A stretch of DNA of 64,000 bases. It comes from Candidatus Sericytochromatia bacterium (GTDB lineage Bacteria > Cyanobacteriota > Sericytochromatia > UBA7694). Below are positions 37,873-46,864 of the stretch, piece by piece. The notes under the pieces were generated by a model. The model was not told the origin of the DNA. It saw only the letters and a list, made by a program, of their open reading frames with translations, and made no database searches. Position 1 is the stretch's first letter. Every line of letters starts with the position of its first letter. Location of the stretch: positions 47,951 through 111,950 of the forward strand of contig JADMKE010000026.1 of NCBI GenBank assembly GCA_018780035.1, written 5' to 3'. The position numbers were made by a program, and so were the translations under genes.

Positions 37873-39786
37873 ATGTTATTGGAAAAACTCAAGGAATACT
37901 CTGAACGCCTGGATCCCACGCCGGTAATGTATAAGAAAACAAACATTCATTGGGTCATCGATTTAGATGAAAATGGTAAGTATTTAAATATTGTTCAAAC
38001 GGCTGGAGGAGAGGATAAACTTTGGCGTGGACAAGAGTTTGTTGTGCCGAGCCTTAAACGAACGAGCGGAGTAAGTGCGATTGTATTGGCCGATAGTGGT
38101 GAATATACACTGGGATTGACACTACCAATTGCTTTGGTAAATCAAAACGAACAAATAACAAAACAAGCCTTGAAAACAAAAGAAAAGCACAAAGCTTATT
38201 GTGAGCTGATTCAACGTTTATCTCAGCAGACAAATGAACAAAGTATTCATGCCATACTTGCTTTTCTCGTGGATTTTGACACCAACAAATTATCCTTTAA
38301 AATGAATGGTTATGATTACGGTGAAAAAGAAAACTTAGAATGGTGCATTGAGCTAGAAGAAAGAAAAAATAAAATTCATTTCAATAGATTGTCGCAACAT
38401 AAAGAGCTGAATACAGGAATATTGCCGTCTCCAGAGGAAAATCAATCTGTTAATCACGAAGAAAATTTAAAGAAATTACAAGATTTTATTAAAACCTTTA
38501 ATTCTAATAATTTCACATTTCGTGTAAATGGCGAATTTCCCTTTCAATTAGCATCAATTCAAGATTGGTGGGCAAATTATGCTACAGGAGGGAATAAAGA
38601 ACAAACTGAAAAAGGGTTAAATCTCCAAGAATGTATGATTTGTGGGAAACAACAACCTGTTTTGGATCGTCATCCTGTTTCCATTAAGGGGATTCGTGGG
38701 GGGCAAGCGGCTGGGTTATCCATGATTTCAGCCAATGCCAAAGCTTTTGAGTCCTATGGATTAGAGGCTTCTTTGATTGCTCCAACTTGCCAAAAGTGTG
38801 TTGAAGCATATGCAATTGGTTTAAATAGTCTTTTGGCAAATCCATCTAACCATTTTCACATAAACAATTTGGCCTATTGTTTTTGGACCAAAGAACCACA
38901 TCCTTTTTCAATTCTTAGTTTTTTAAACGATCCAGATCCTGCAGAAGTGAAGGCTTTGCTGAAATCCGCTTTTTCTGGAAAAGAAATATCTGTAGACTTG
39001 GATGATACACCCTTTTATGCCGCTGCTTTTTCTGCAAGTGGTGCCAGAGTCGTTGTTCGCGATTGGTTGGCTACAACCGTTCGGCAAGCAAAAGAACATT
39101 TATTACGGTTTTTTAAACTTCAGCAATTTATCCATTGGGATGGTTCTGAAGCGCCCTATTTAGGTGTGTTTAGGCTAGCGGTGTCTTTGTTTAGAGAATC
39201 CAAAGATATATCAGCTAATGTTCCACAAGCCTTATTGCACAATGCATTTAAAGGGGGTGTTTTACCTGAATGGCTGCTGTTTCAGGCTGTTAAACGCAAC
39301 CGTGCCGAGCAGGATATCCGATTTGAGCGGGCAATGCTCATCAAAATGATTTTAGTCTCACAATACCCCCATACACAGGAGGATGATTTAATTATGTTGA
39401 ATCCCGAACACCCAGACCCTGCTTATCATTGCGGACGGTTACTGGCCGTATTGGAAACCGTACAAAGGCAAGCCTTGGGGCCAGTTAACGCATCGATTCG
39501 AGACCGTTATTTTGGCACTGCATCATCTGCTCCAGCCTCTGTTTTTGGTACCTTGTTACGCGGCTCTCAACCACATTTGAGTAAACTCCGCAAAGAAAAA
39601 GAAGGGGCCTATATTGCTCTTGAAAGGAAACTGGCCGAAGTCATGGGGCATATTGAGCAATTTCCATCGGTTCTGGATTTGCACAAACAAGCCTTGTTTA
39701 GTCTTGGTTTTTACCATCAAAAAGCACAAGACCAAAAAGATATCGCAGACCGTAAACAACAAAAGGAAGAAAACCATGACCAATAA
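37873..39786 (+). CDS. cas8c: Type I-C large subunit Cas8c (Csd1)
   Basis: Csd1-like: MLLEKLKEYSERLD...CMICGKQQPVLDRHPVSIKGIRGGQAAGLSMISANAKAFESYGLEASLIAPTC; operon order. Confidence 0.93.
   Translation: MLLEKLKEYSERLDPTPVMYKKTNIHWVIDLDENGKYLNIVQTAGGEDKLWRGQEFVVPSLKRTSGVSAIVLADSGEYTLGLTLPIALVNQNEQITKQALKTKEKHKAYCELIQRLSQQTNEQSIHAILAFLVDFDTNKLSFKMNGYDYGEKENLEWCIELEERKNKIHFNRLSQHKELNTGILPSPEENQSVNHEENLKKLQDFIKTFNSNNFTFRVNGEFPFQLASIQDWWANYATGGNKEQTEKGLNLQECMICGKQQPVLDRHPVSIKGIRGGQAAGLSMISANAKAFESYGLEASLIAPTCQKCVEAYAIGLNSLLANPSNHFHINNLAYCFWTKEPHPFSILSFLNDPDPAEVKALLKSAFSGKEISVDLDDTPFYAAAFSASGARVVVRDWLATTVRQAKEHLLRFFKLQQFIHWDGSEAPYLGVFRLAVSLFRESKDISANVPQALLHNAFKGGVLPEWLLFQAVKRNRAEQDIRFERAMLIKMILVSQYPHTQEDDLIMLNPEHPDPAYHCGRLLAVLETVQRQALGPVNASIRDRYFGTASSAPASVFGTLLRGSQPHLSKLRKEKEGAYIALERKLAEVMGHIEQFPSVLDLHKQALFSLGFYHQKAQDQKDIADRKQQKEENHDQ
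39394..39786 (+). CDS. cas11c: Predicted internally translated small subunit Cas11c (130 aa), in frame with cas8c
   Basis: ATG at 39394 in frame with cas8c (offset 1521 nt), preceded by AGGAGG at 39377-39382; product MLNPEHPDPAYHCGRLLAVLETVQR... Confidence 0.6.
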   Translation: MLNPEHPDPAYHCGRLLAVLETVQRQALGPVNASIRDRYFGTASSAPASVFGTLLRGSQPHLSKLRKEKEGAYIALERKLAEVMGHIEQFPSVLDLHKQALFSLGFYHQKAQDQKDIADRKQQKEENHDQ

Positions 39787-40672
39787 ACATATTGACTCAG
39801 AACGTCGCCATGATTTTGTTTTGATTTTTGAAGTCACCGATGGTAACCCCAACGGCGATCCTGATGCTGGTAATTTACCACGGGTAGATCCTGAAACCAT
39901 GCAAGGGTTGGTTACCGATGTCTGTTTAAAACGTAAGGTGCGCAATTATGTGGATGCAATCAAAGGCACTGAAGATAGATACAAGATTTATGTCCAAAAT
40001 AAAGAGGCCTTGAACAGTGTGCATCAGCGTGCCTATAGCGCATTGTCAATGACATCAGCCGGTACCAAGCAAAAACGAGAAGATGTAGAAAAAGCCAGAG
40101 AATGGATGTGCAAAAATTTTTATGACATCCGTACTTTTGGCGCGGTGATGACCACCGGCGTTAATTGTGGCCAAGTCAGAGGGCCATTGCAAATGACTTT
40201 TGCTCGTTCTCTTGATCCCATTATTCCGTTGGATATATCCATTACCCGGATAGCTGTGACCAAGCCAGAAGATTTTGATTTTAGTGCTGAAGATAAAAAA
40301 GGTGGAAAAACAACTGAAATGGGGCGTAAAGCCATTGTTCCTTATGGTCTTTATGTCGGTATGGGATTTTACAATCCTCATTTTGCCAAGAGTACAGGTT
40401 TTGATGCAGATGATTTAAACTTGTTTTGGCAAGCACTTCAACAAATGTGGGATTTGGATAGATCCGCCAGTCGCGGTTTTATGGCCTGTCGGGGACTTTA
40501 TGTGTTTAGCCATGAGACAGCTTTGGGCAATGCTCCTGCACATCAATTGAAGAGTTTAATAAAAGTAAAAAGGAAAGATGGGGTTAGCTCTCCTCGTCAA
40601 TTTGAAGACTATGATGTGTCAATAGAAAATAATGTACCAGAGAAAGTGACATTGACCAAATTGGTTGGCTAA
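39776..40672 (+). CDS. cas7c: Type I-C Cas7 (Csd2) backbone subunit
   Basis: RHDFVLIFEVTDGNPNGDPDAGNLPRVDPETMQGLVTDVCLKRKVRNYV; overlaps cas8c end by 11 nt. Confidence 0.95.
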   Translation: MTNKHIDSERRHDFVLIFEVTDGNPNGDPDAGNLPRVDPETMQGLVTDVCLKRKVRNYVDAIKGTEDRYKIYVQNKEALNSVHQRAYSALSMTSAGTKQKREDVEKAREWMCKNFYDIRTFGAVMTTGVNCGQVRGPLQMTFARSLDPIIPLDISITRIAVTKPEDFDFSAEDKKGGKTTEMGRKAIVPYGLYVGMGFYNPHFAKSTGFDADDLNLFWQALQQMWDLDRSASRGFMACRGLYVFSHETALGNAPAHQLKSLIKVKRKDGVSSPRQFEDYDVSIENNVPEKVTLTKLVG

Positions 40673-40673
40673 A

Positions 40674-41324
40674 ATGATTTTTCCAGAGTGGCAGGATGAG
40701 GACTGGATAACTGTTTCGGCTTTGCAGCACACGGCTTATTGTCCACGACAATGTGCACTCATTCATGTTGAAAAGGTTTTTGATGAAAATATTTACACCT
40801 TACGTGGACATCGGTTGCATGAAAAAGTAGATATTCCTGAAACGGAAAACAGGGATGGAGTTCGCTTTGAACGGGCTTTGTCTCTTGTTTGCCAACGCTT
40901 AGGCCTCTATGGGAAAGCGGATATGGTTGAATTCAACGCTCTTAATATTCCCTATCCTGTGGAGTATAAACACGGCTCTCGGAAAAGCAAAACCTGTGAT
41001 GATATTCAACTTTGTGCACAAGCCTTGTGTTTAGAAGAAATGATGAATTGTCAAGTTTCAGAAGGTGCTCTGTATTATTTTAGTTCGAAAAAGCGAAGGC
41101 TGGTTTTCTTTACTCCAGAACTTCGTAAGTTAACTGAAGATACTGTTATAACTACGCGAAAGATTCTTCAAGAAACAAAGATTCCTCCACCTGTTAATGA
41201 TGAAAGATGTCCAGATTGTTCTCTGATTGAAAGATGTTTACCTCAAATGGTAAGCCATTTTCAAGAGGTTAGAGATATGGACTATCTATTTCTTCCTTTG
41301 AAAGAATCAAGGGGTAATTTTTAG
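40674..41324 (+). CDS. cas4: Cas4 exonuclease
   Basis: TAYCPRQCALIHVEKVF...YPVEYKHGSRK...CPDCSLIERCLP. Confidence 0.93.
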   Translation: MIFPEWQDEDWITVSALQHTAYCPRQCALIHVEKVFDENIYTLRGHRLHEKVDIPETENRDGVRFERALSLVCQRLGLYGKADMVEFNALNIPYPVEYKHGSRKSKTCDDIQLCAQALCLEEMMNCQVSEGALYYFSSKKRRLVFFTPELRKLTEDTVITTRKILQETKIPPPVNDERCPDCSLIERCLPQMVSHFQEVRDMDYLFLPLKESRGNF

Positions 41325-41327
41325 GAT

Positions 41328-42359
41328 ATGAAGCAATTATTAAATACTTTATTTGTGATGACTGAAGGTAGCTATGTTCATATTGACCATGACAATGTAT
41401 TGGTAGATATTGAAAAAAAAACAGCCCTTCGTGTACCAATCCAACATCTCTCAGGGCTTTCTGTTTTTGGCAATGTTATGGTCAGCCCGATGACGATTTC
41501 TCGATTTGCTCAAGAGGGAAGAGGGATGGCCTTTTTTAGCCGAACAGGTCGTTTTCAGGCCCGTGTTCAAGGTTCTGTTTCAGGCAATGTACTTTTGCGT
41601 GTTGCTCAATTTGAAGCTTTGAAACAAATACCCAAGCCTGCAGAAATTTCACGTAATATTGTGGCTGCTAAAATACAAAATTCCCGTCAAATATTAATGC
41701 GTTCAGCCCGTGAGTCTGAAAATAATAATGAGTCTAAACAGTTGCGAGAGGTTGCTAATAGCCTGTCTCCTCTATTGAACAAATTGTCTGAAGCGGATGA
41801 TTTGGATAGCATAAGAGGGCTCGAAGGTATTTCTGCTAAAAATTATTTTTCTGTATTTCAATACATGATCCGCAATGAGCGAGATGTATTCCCTTTTACA
41901 AAACGTTCTCGACGTCCTCCTCTTGACAGAACAAACGCCCTTATGTCTTTTCTATACAGTATGCTTCTTAATGACTGTGTTTCTGCTTTAGAAGGTGTTG
42001 GTTTAGACCCTCAGATTGGATATTTACATGCTCTTCGTCCAGGGCGACCGGCTTTAGGGTTGGATCTAATGGAGGAATTAAGAACCGTCATTTCTGATCG
42101 GTTGGCCTTGGCTCTCATGAATCGTAAACAAATTCAAAAGGATGATTTTGAAGAGCGCTCAGGTGGCGCAGTAATGCTTAATGAGGCTGGTCGAAAAAAG
42201 GTTGTTGTTGCTTATCAAAAGCGCAAGCAAGAAGAAATTACCCACCCTGTTTTAGAAAACAAGGTTTCATTTGGCTTACTTCCGCATATTCAGGCGAGTT
42301 TATTCGCTCGCTATTTAAGACAGGATATCCCCGTTTATCAGCCATTTTTGTTGAGGTAA
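41328..42359 (+). CDS. cas1: Cas1 integrase
   Basis: KQLLNTLFVMTEGSYVHIDHDNVLVD...LMSFLYSMLLNDCVSALEGVGLDPQIGYLHALRPGRPALGLDLMEELR. Confidence 0.96.
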   Translation: MKQLLNTLFVMTEGSYVHIDHDNVLVDIEKKTALRVPIQHLSGLSVFGNVMVSPMTISRFAQEGRGMAFFSRTGRFQARVQGSVSGNVLLRVAQFEALKQIPKPAEISRNIVAAKIQNSRQILMRSARESENNNESKQLREVANSLSPLLNKLSEADDLDSIRGLEGISAKNYFSVFQYMIRNERDVFPFTKRSRRPPLDRTNALMSFLYSMLLNDCVSALEGVGLDPQIGYLHALRPGRPALGLDLMEELRTVISDRLALALMNRKQIQKDDFEERSGGAVMLNEAGRKKVVVAYQKRKQEEITHPVLENKVSFGLLPHIQASLFARYLRQDIPVYQPFLLR

Positions 42360-42365
42360 GCTTAC

Positions 42366-42656
42366 TTGGATATTGTTGTTTGTTATGATGTAAATACTGA
42401 AGATAAAGAGGGCAAACGCCGCTTGCGTAAAGTTGCCCAGGTTTGCCTTAATTTTGGGCAACGCGTGCAAATGTCTGTTTTTGAGTGTCGTGTTACAGAT
42501 GTTCAGTATGAAACGCTCATATATCAATTGTCTGGTCTTATCGATAAAGAAAAGGATAGTTTGCGTTTTTATCGTTTGTATGGAAATAGAGAGCGCGCAG
42601 TAACTGTGATTGGCCGAAACTTTTATGTCGATTTTGATGAACCTTTGGTTATTTAA
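42366..42656 (+). CDS. cas2: Cas2 (TTG start)
   Basis: DIVVCYDVNTEDKEGKRRLRKVAQVCLNFGQRVQMSVFECRVT. Confidence 0.95.
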   Translation: MDIVVCYDVNTEDKEGKRRLRKVAQVCLNFGQRVQMSVFECRVTDVQYETLIYQLSGLIDKEKDSLRFYRLYGNRERAVTVIGRNFYVDFDEPLVI

Positions 42657-42836
42657 TTCGCGAACCTGGATCGATCACAAATTTCCAGGGGAGTTCGCGC
42701 ACCTCAATAATCGTGACTATAGCTTGATAGTTTACTTTTTTTTATCTTGTTTTTTCCCTGTGATAGAATTTCTTTGGGAATGTTCGCGTTCCAGGCACCC
42801 TAATCACTGGCTGTATGGCCTTTTGAATGGGGCGCT
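42657..42836 (+). promoter_or_regulatory. CRISPR leader region
   Basis: Between cas2 and repeat 1; contains CGCGAAC...GTTCGCG inverted repeat (42659-42665 / 42693-42699); distal array end is degenerate, so leader is here. Confidence 0.75.
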
Positions 42837-45800
42837 GTAGCTCCTGACCTTCGGGTCGGGAGAGGATTGAAACATTCTGAGCGACCATCTGATCAAAAGC
42901 GGCCAGGGTGTAGCTCCTGACCTTCGGGTCGGGAGAGGATTGAAACAAGTGAAGAAGCCGCGCAAATGGCGGTTGATGCCCTGTAGCTCCTGACCTTCGG
43001 GTCGGGAGAGGATTGAAACAACTGTTACCCCGTCTTCTCCGAAAATGTCTTTATGTAGCTCCTGACCTTCGGGTCGGGAGAGGATTGAAACCTGCCCCGA
43101 TGAGGTCAACCGTGGCGGCTCTTGGCGTAGCTCCTGACCTTCGGGTCGGGAGAGGATTGAAACAGTGTCTTTTTCTGGTTCGCTGACCAATTCGATCAAG
43201 TAGCTCCTGACCTTCGGGTCGGGAGAGGATTGAAACTGGACTACGCAAAACAGCTTGTCAAAGACGCAGCCGGTAGCTCCTGACCTTCGGGTCGGGAGAG
43301 GATTGAAACAGATGAGCTTCAACGGTGCTGTGACTGACATCCAGGTAGCTCCTGACCTTCGGGTCGGGAGAGGATTGAAACCAGCGGATTTCGCGCCTGG
43401 TCCACGCATCACGAAAGTAGCTCCTGACCTTCGGGTCGGGAGAGGATTGAAACATGCATTACAGCCGTTCTGCCATTGGCGATTTTATGTAGCTCCTGAC
43501 CTTCGGGTCGGGAGAGGATTGAAACCTCTGTGCAGCCCATAAGGGGAGCAATGTCCTGAGCCGTAGCTCCTGACCTTCGGGTCGGGAGAGGATTGAAACC
43601 CCCAAGCGCAGACAAAAGAAGATCCTGAAACTGTCCGTAGCTCCTGACCTTCGGGTCGGGAGAGGATTGAAACCTGCTCAATCCGAACTAGGGAGCGCTC
43701 AATGTCGTAGCTCCTGACCTTCGGGTCGGGAGAGGATTGAAACTGCGGTAATGCTGATAGCTGTATCCGACCTCTTTAGGTAGCTCCTGACCTTCGGGTC
43801 GGGAGAGGATTGAAACTTGAGAAATGTCCTCACCCAGATATGGTTTTAAGCCAGTAGCTCCTGACCTTCGGGTCGGGAGAGGATTGAAACAAAAGGAATG
43901 GGCCAACGAGACCAAAGAGCAGGCCGTAGCTCCTGACCTTCGGGTCGGGAGAGGATTGAAACAGCGGAGAAGATAGCCCATGCAATTCGCCCAGGGCGGG
44001 TAGCTCCTGACCTTCGGGTCGGGAGAGGATTGAAACTGATTAACTCTCAGACGTTCATCTCTGCTTATGAGGTAGCTCCTGACCTTCGGGTCGGGAGAGG
44101 ATTGAAACCAGGTTTCGTTATTGGCTCCACCGCCAGCGCCTTTGGTAGCTCCTGACCTTCGGGTCGGGAGAGGATTGAAACCATGATTACGCTTACTTCC
44201 TGGGGAAGCAAGGACTCCGTAGCTCCTGACCTTCGGGTCGGGAGAGGATTGAAACTTGGATGTCTGGCGCCAGGTATATTCCGGCCATGGTAGCTCCTGA
44301 CCTTCGGGTCGGGAGAGGATTGAAACCAGTCGCAAGTTTGGCACCGCCTTCATTTAGCCATCGTAGCTCCTGACCTTCGGGTCGGGAGAGGATTGAAACC
44401 TGCGCGGCAGACACCCGCCCCACCCTGGAGCAGTGGTAGCTCCTGACCTTCGGGTCGGGAGAGGATTGAAACCCCAAAGGGAAGCGGATCAAGGATGTGA
44501 AGCTGGCTTGTAGCTCCTGACCTTCGGGTCGGGAGAGGATTGAAACTTTGGTTTCTCTCCTCAGCCTCCTGATCCCAGCGAGCGTAGCTCCTGACCTTCG
44601 GGTCGGGAGAGGATTGAAACGCTGGCAATCCAGCGCAGATCGGCAATGGCCTGGGCGGTAGCTCCTGACCTTCGGGTCGGGAGAGGATTGAAACCTGCAG
44701 ATATGCCGGCAGACAAAATCCGCCTGCTGGTAGCTCCTGACCTTCGGGTCGGGAGAGGATTGAAACAACAAAATCACCTTGGGCCTGCGCGGGGATACCT
44801 GGGTAGCTCCTGACCTTCGGGTCGGGAGAGGATTGAAACCATTCCACCTGGTACCCCAAGGCCTGCAGGTGGGAAACGTAGCTCCTGACCTTCGGGTCGG
44901 GAGAGGATTGAAACAGCTGCAGAAAGTGGCAGCCCCTTTGACCGCCGGTAGCTCCTGACCTTCGGGTCGGGAGAGGATTGAAACTTTGGTGGAATGCGAC
45001 ATCATGCGCAACGCCCAACCGTAGCTCCTGACCTTCGGGTCGGGAGAGGATTGAAACCGGTTCTTGGGCTGGGGGAGTTTTTGCGATCCAGTCGTAGCTC
45101 CTGACCTTCGGGTCGGGAGAGGATTGAAACCATGAATAGCTGCGGCTTCGGGGGGGATCTCCCAGCGTAGCTCCTGACCTTCGGGTCGGGAGAGGATTGA
45201 AACAGGTGTAAAGCCAATGGAAGATTCAGATTGGACTGTAGCTCCTGACCTTCGGGTCGGGAGAGGATTGAAACAATAGCAAATACATTGCCTGTTTTTA
45301 TGACAATCAGTAGCTCCTGACCTTCGGGTCGGGAGAGGATTGAAACCTTGACGACAAAGACTATGGCACAGGAATAATGTTTGTAGCTCCTGACCTTCGG
45401 GTCGGGAGAGGATTGAAACGTCATCTTGCGCCATGCTCTTGCAGACGCTCAAACGTAGCTCCTGACCTTCGGGTCGGGAGAGGATTGAAACCTGCGCAGA
45501 TGCCGTCAATCCAGCCAGCAATCTTTGTAGCTCCTGACCTTCGGGTCGGGAGAGGATTGAAACTGGAGATTTAGTATTCGGGACCCAATGCAGACTGGTA
45601 GCTCCTGACCTTCGGGTCGGGAGAGGATTGAAACAAAAGCCGCCCAGGTGCGCATGTGCGGAAATTCAGTCGTAGCTCCTGACCTTCGGGTCGGGAGAGG
45701 ATTGAAACCCGCCTATCCCCGCATCTTTGAAATCCTGAACCCGTAGCTCCTGACCTTCGGGTCGGGAGAGGATTGAAACTCGATCGCCATGTCGGCATAG

Positions 45801-46502
45801 AGCCCGCGAACAGAGTAGCTCCTGACCTTCGGGTCGGGAGAGGATTGAAACCTTTTCACGAACAACAGCGGCATAGGCATCACCCTGTAGCTCCTGACCT
45901 TCGGGTCGGGAGAGGATTGAAACTCAGGGGGTCGCAGGTTCGATTCCTGCCCTGTCGGCTGGTAGCTCCTGACCTTCGGGTCGGGAGAGGATTGAAACAT
46001 CTAACTTCAAGCCCTGAAAAATGGGACTCCAAAGTAGCTCCTGACCTTCGGGTCGGGAGAGGATTGAAACTGAATGGCATTGAGACAGGGAACAATGGGC
46101 GCAGCGTAGCTCCTGACCTTCGGGTCGGGAGAGGATTGAAACAAGGCGCAGTTTAAATCGGTCACGGGCGACACGGTGAGTAGCTCCTGACCTTCGGGTC
46201 GGGAGAGGATTGAAACAGTCTGCCCCTGTGGTGACTGAGAACCCCGCCGAGTAGCTCCTGACCTTCGGGTCGAGAGAGGATTGAAACTGATCAAGACGAT
46301 CACGAACTGGCCCTGTCTCTGGTAGCTCCTGACCTTCGGGTCGGGAGAGGATTGAAACTGGTGATACCGGCGTACTCTATGCTGAGGAGACTCGTAGCTC
46401 CTGACCTTCGGGTCGGGAGAGGATTGAAACCAGGCCCAGGTAAACACTCTGCAGGCCGTCTCCAAGTAGTTCCTGACCCGAAGGCCAGGAGAGGATTGAA
46501 AC
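42837..46502 (+). CRISPR. CRISPR array: 51 repeats / 50 spacers; 37-nt repeat GTAGCTCCTGACCTTCGGGTCGGGAGAGGATTGAAAC; spacers about 33-38 bp
   Basis: Repeat starts enumerated by hand from 42837 to 46466; variants at 46251 (G to A) and 46466 (terminal, loop inverted). Confidence 0.98.
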
Positions 46503-46555
46503 AATTGGAAAAAGACCAAGCCGCTACTTTGGCCAAGTAGCTGTGATTGAGCCCA

Positions 46556-46852
46556 TCAGCGAATCTTGACCTTGCAGGCATAGCCCCGTTGGCGGGCCTG
46601 CCAGATCTGAATACTGCCCGCCAGCAAAAAGCCCAGGGCTCCCAGCACAAAGAGCGGACGCCAGGGTTTGAGTACCTCCAAATAGCCAATACTGGTGCTA
46701 CTGGCTCCCAGAGCCAATAAGAGCCAAGGTAGGCCACAACAGGCCTGAGCGGCAATGGCAGAGGCCAGGGTGCCCCAAAAAGACCAAGCGGGTAATTCAG
46801 CAGACGTGTTTTCAACAGCGGGTTCAAGTTGGTTTTCAGTGCTTGTCGACAT
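46556..46852 (-). CDS. Small membrane protein, MerT-like (vicinal Cys in TM1)
   Basis: WGTLASAIAAQACCGLPWLLLALGASSTSIGYLEVLKPWRPLFVLGALGFLLAG. Confidence 0.65.
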   Translation of the reverse strand: MSTSTENQLEPAVENTSAELPAWSFWGTLASAIAAQACCGLPWLLLALGASSTSIGYLEVLKPWRPLFVLGALGFLLAGSIQIWQARQRGYACKVKIR

Positions 46853-46864
46853 GGAAATAGACCT

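Noticed and set aside
39377-39385. ATG at 39383 as the Cas11c start
   Set aside because: Not in frame with cas8c and immediately abuts the Shine-Dalgarno; ATG 39394 is in frame.
45924-45961. tRNA gene
   Set aside because: Only the T-arm/acceptor half is present, exactly bounded by CRISPR repeats; it is a spacer, not a functional tRNA.
34740-46502. A novel CRISPR-Cas subtype
   Set aside because: Gene content and order (cas3-5-8c-7-4-1-2) are canonical type I-C; no extra effector or accessory gene is embedded.
42742-46519. Many long ORFs on both strands across 42.7-46.5 kb (e.g. 44193..45521 minus, 442 aa, with FNPLPTRRSGAT / SILSRPEGQEL / FQSSPDPKVRSY repeats)
   Set aside because: They are translations of the CRISPR repeat in its three reading frames; the repeat has no stop codon in the frames used, so open frames are artefactual.
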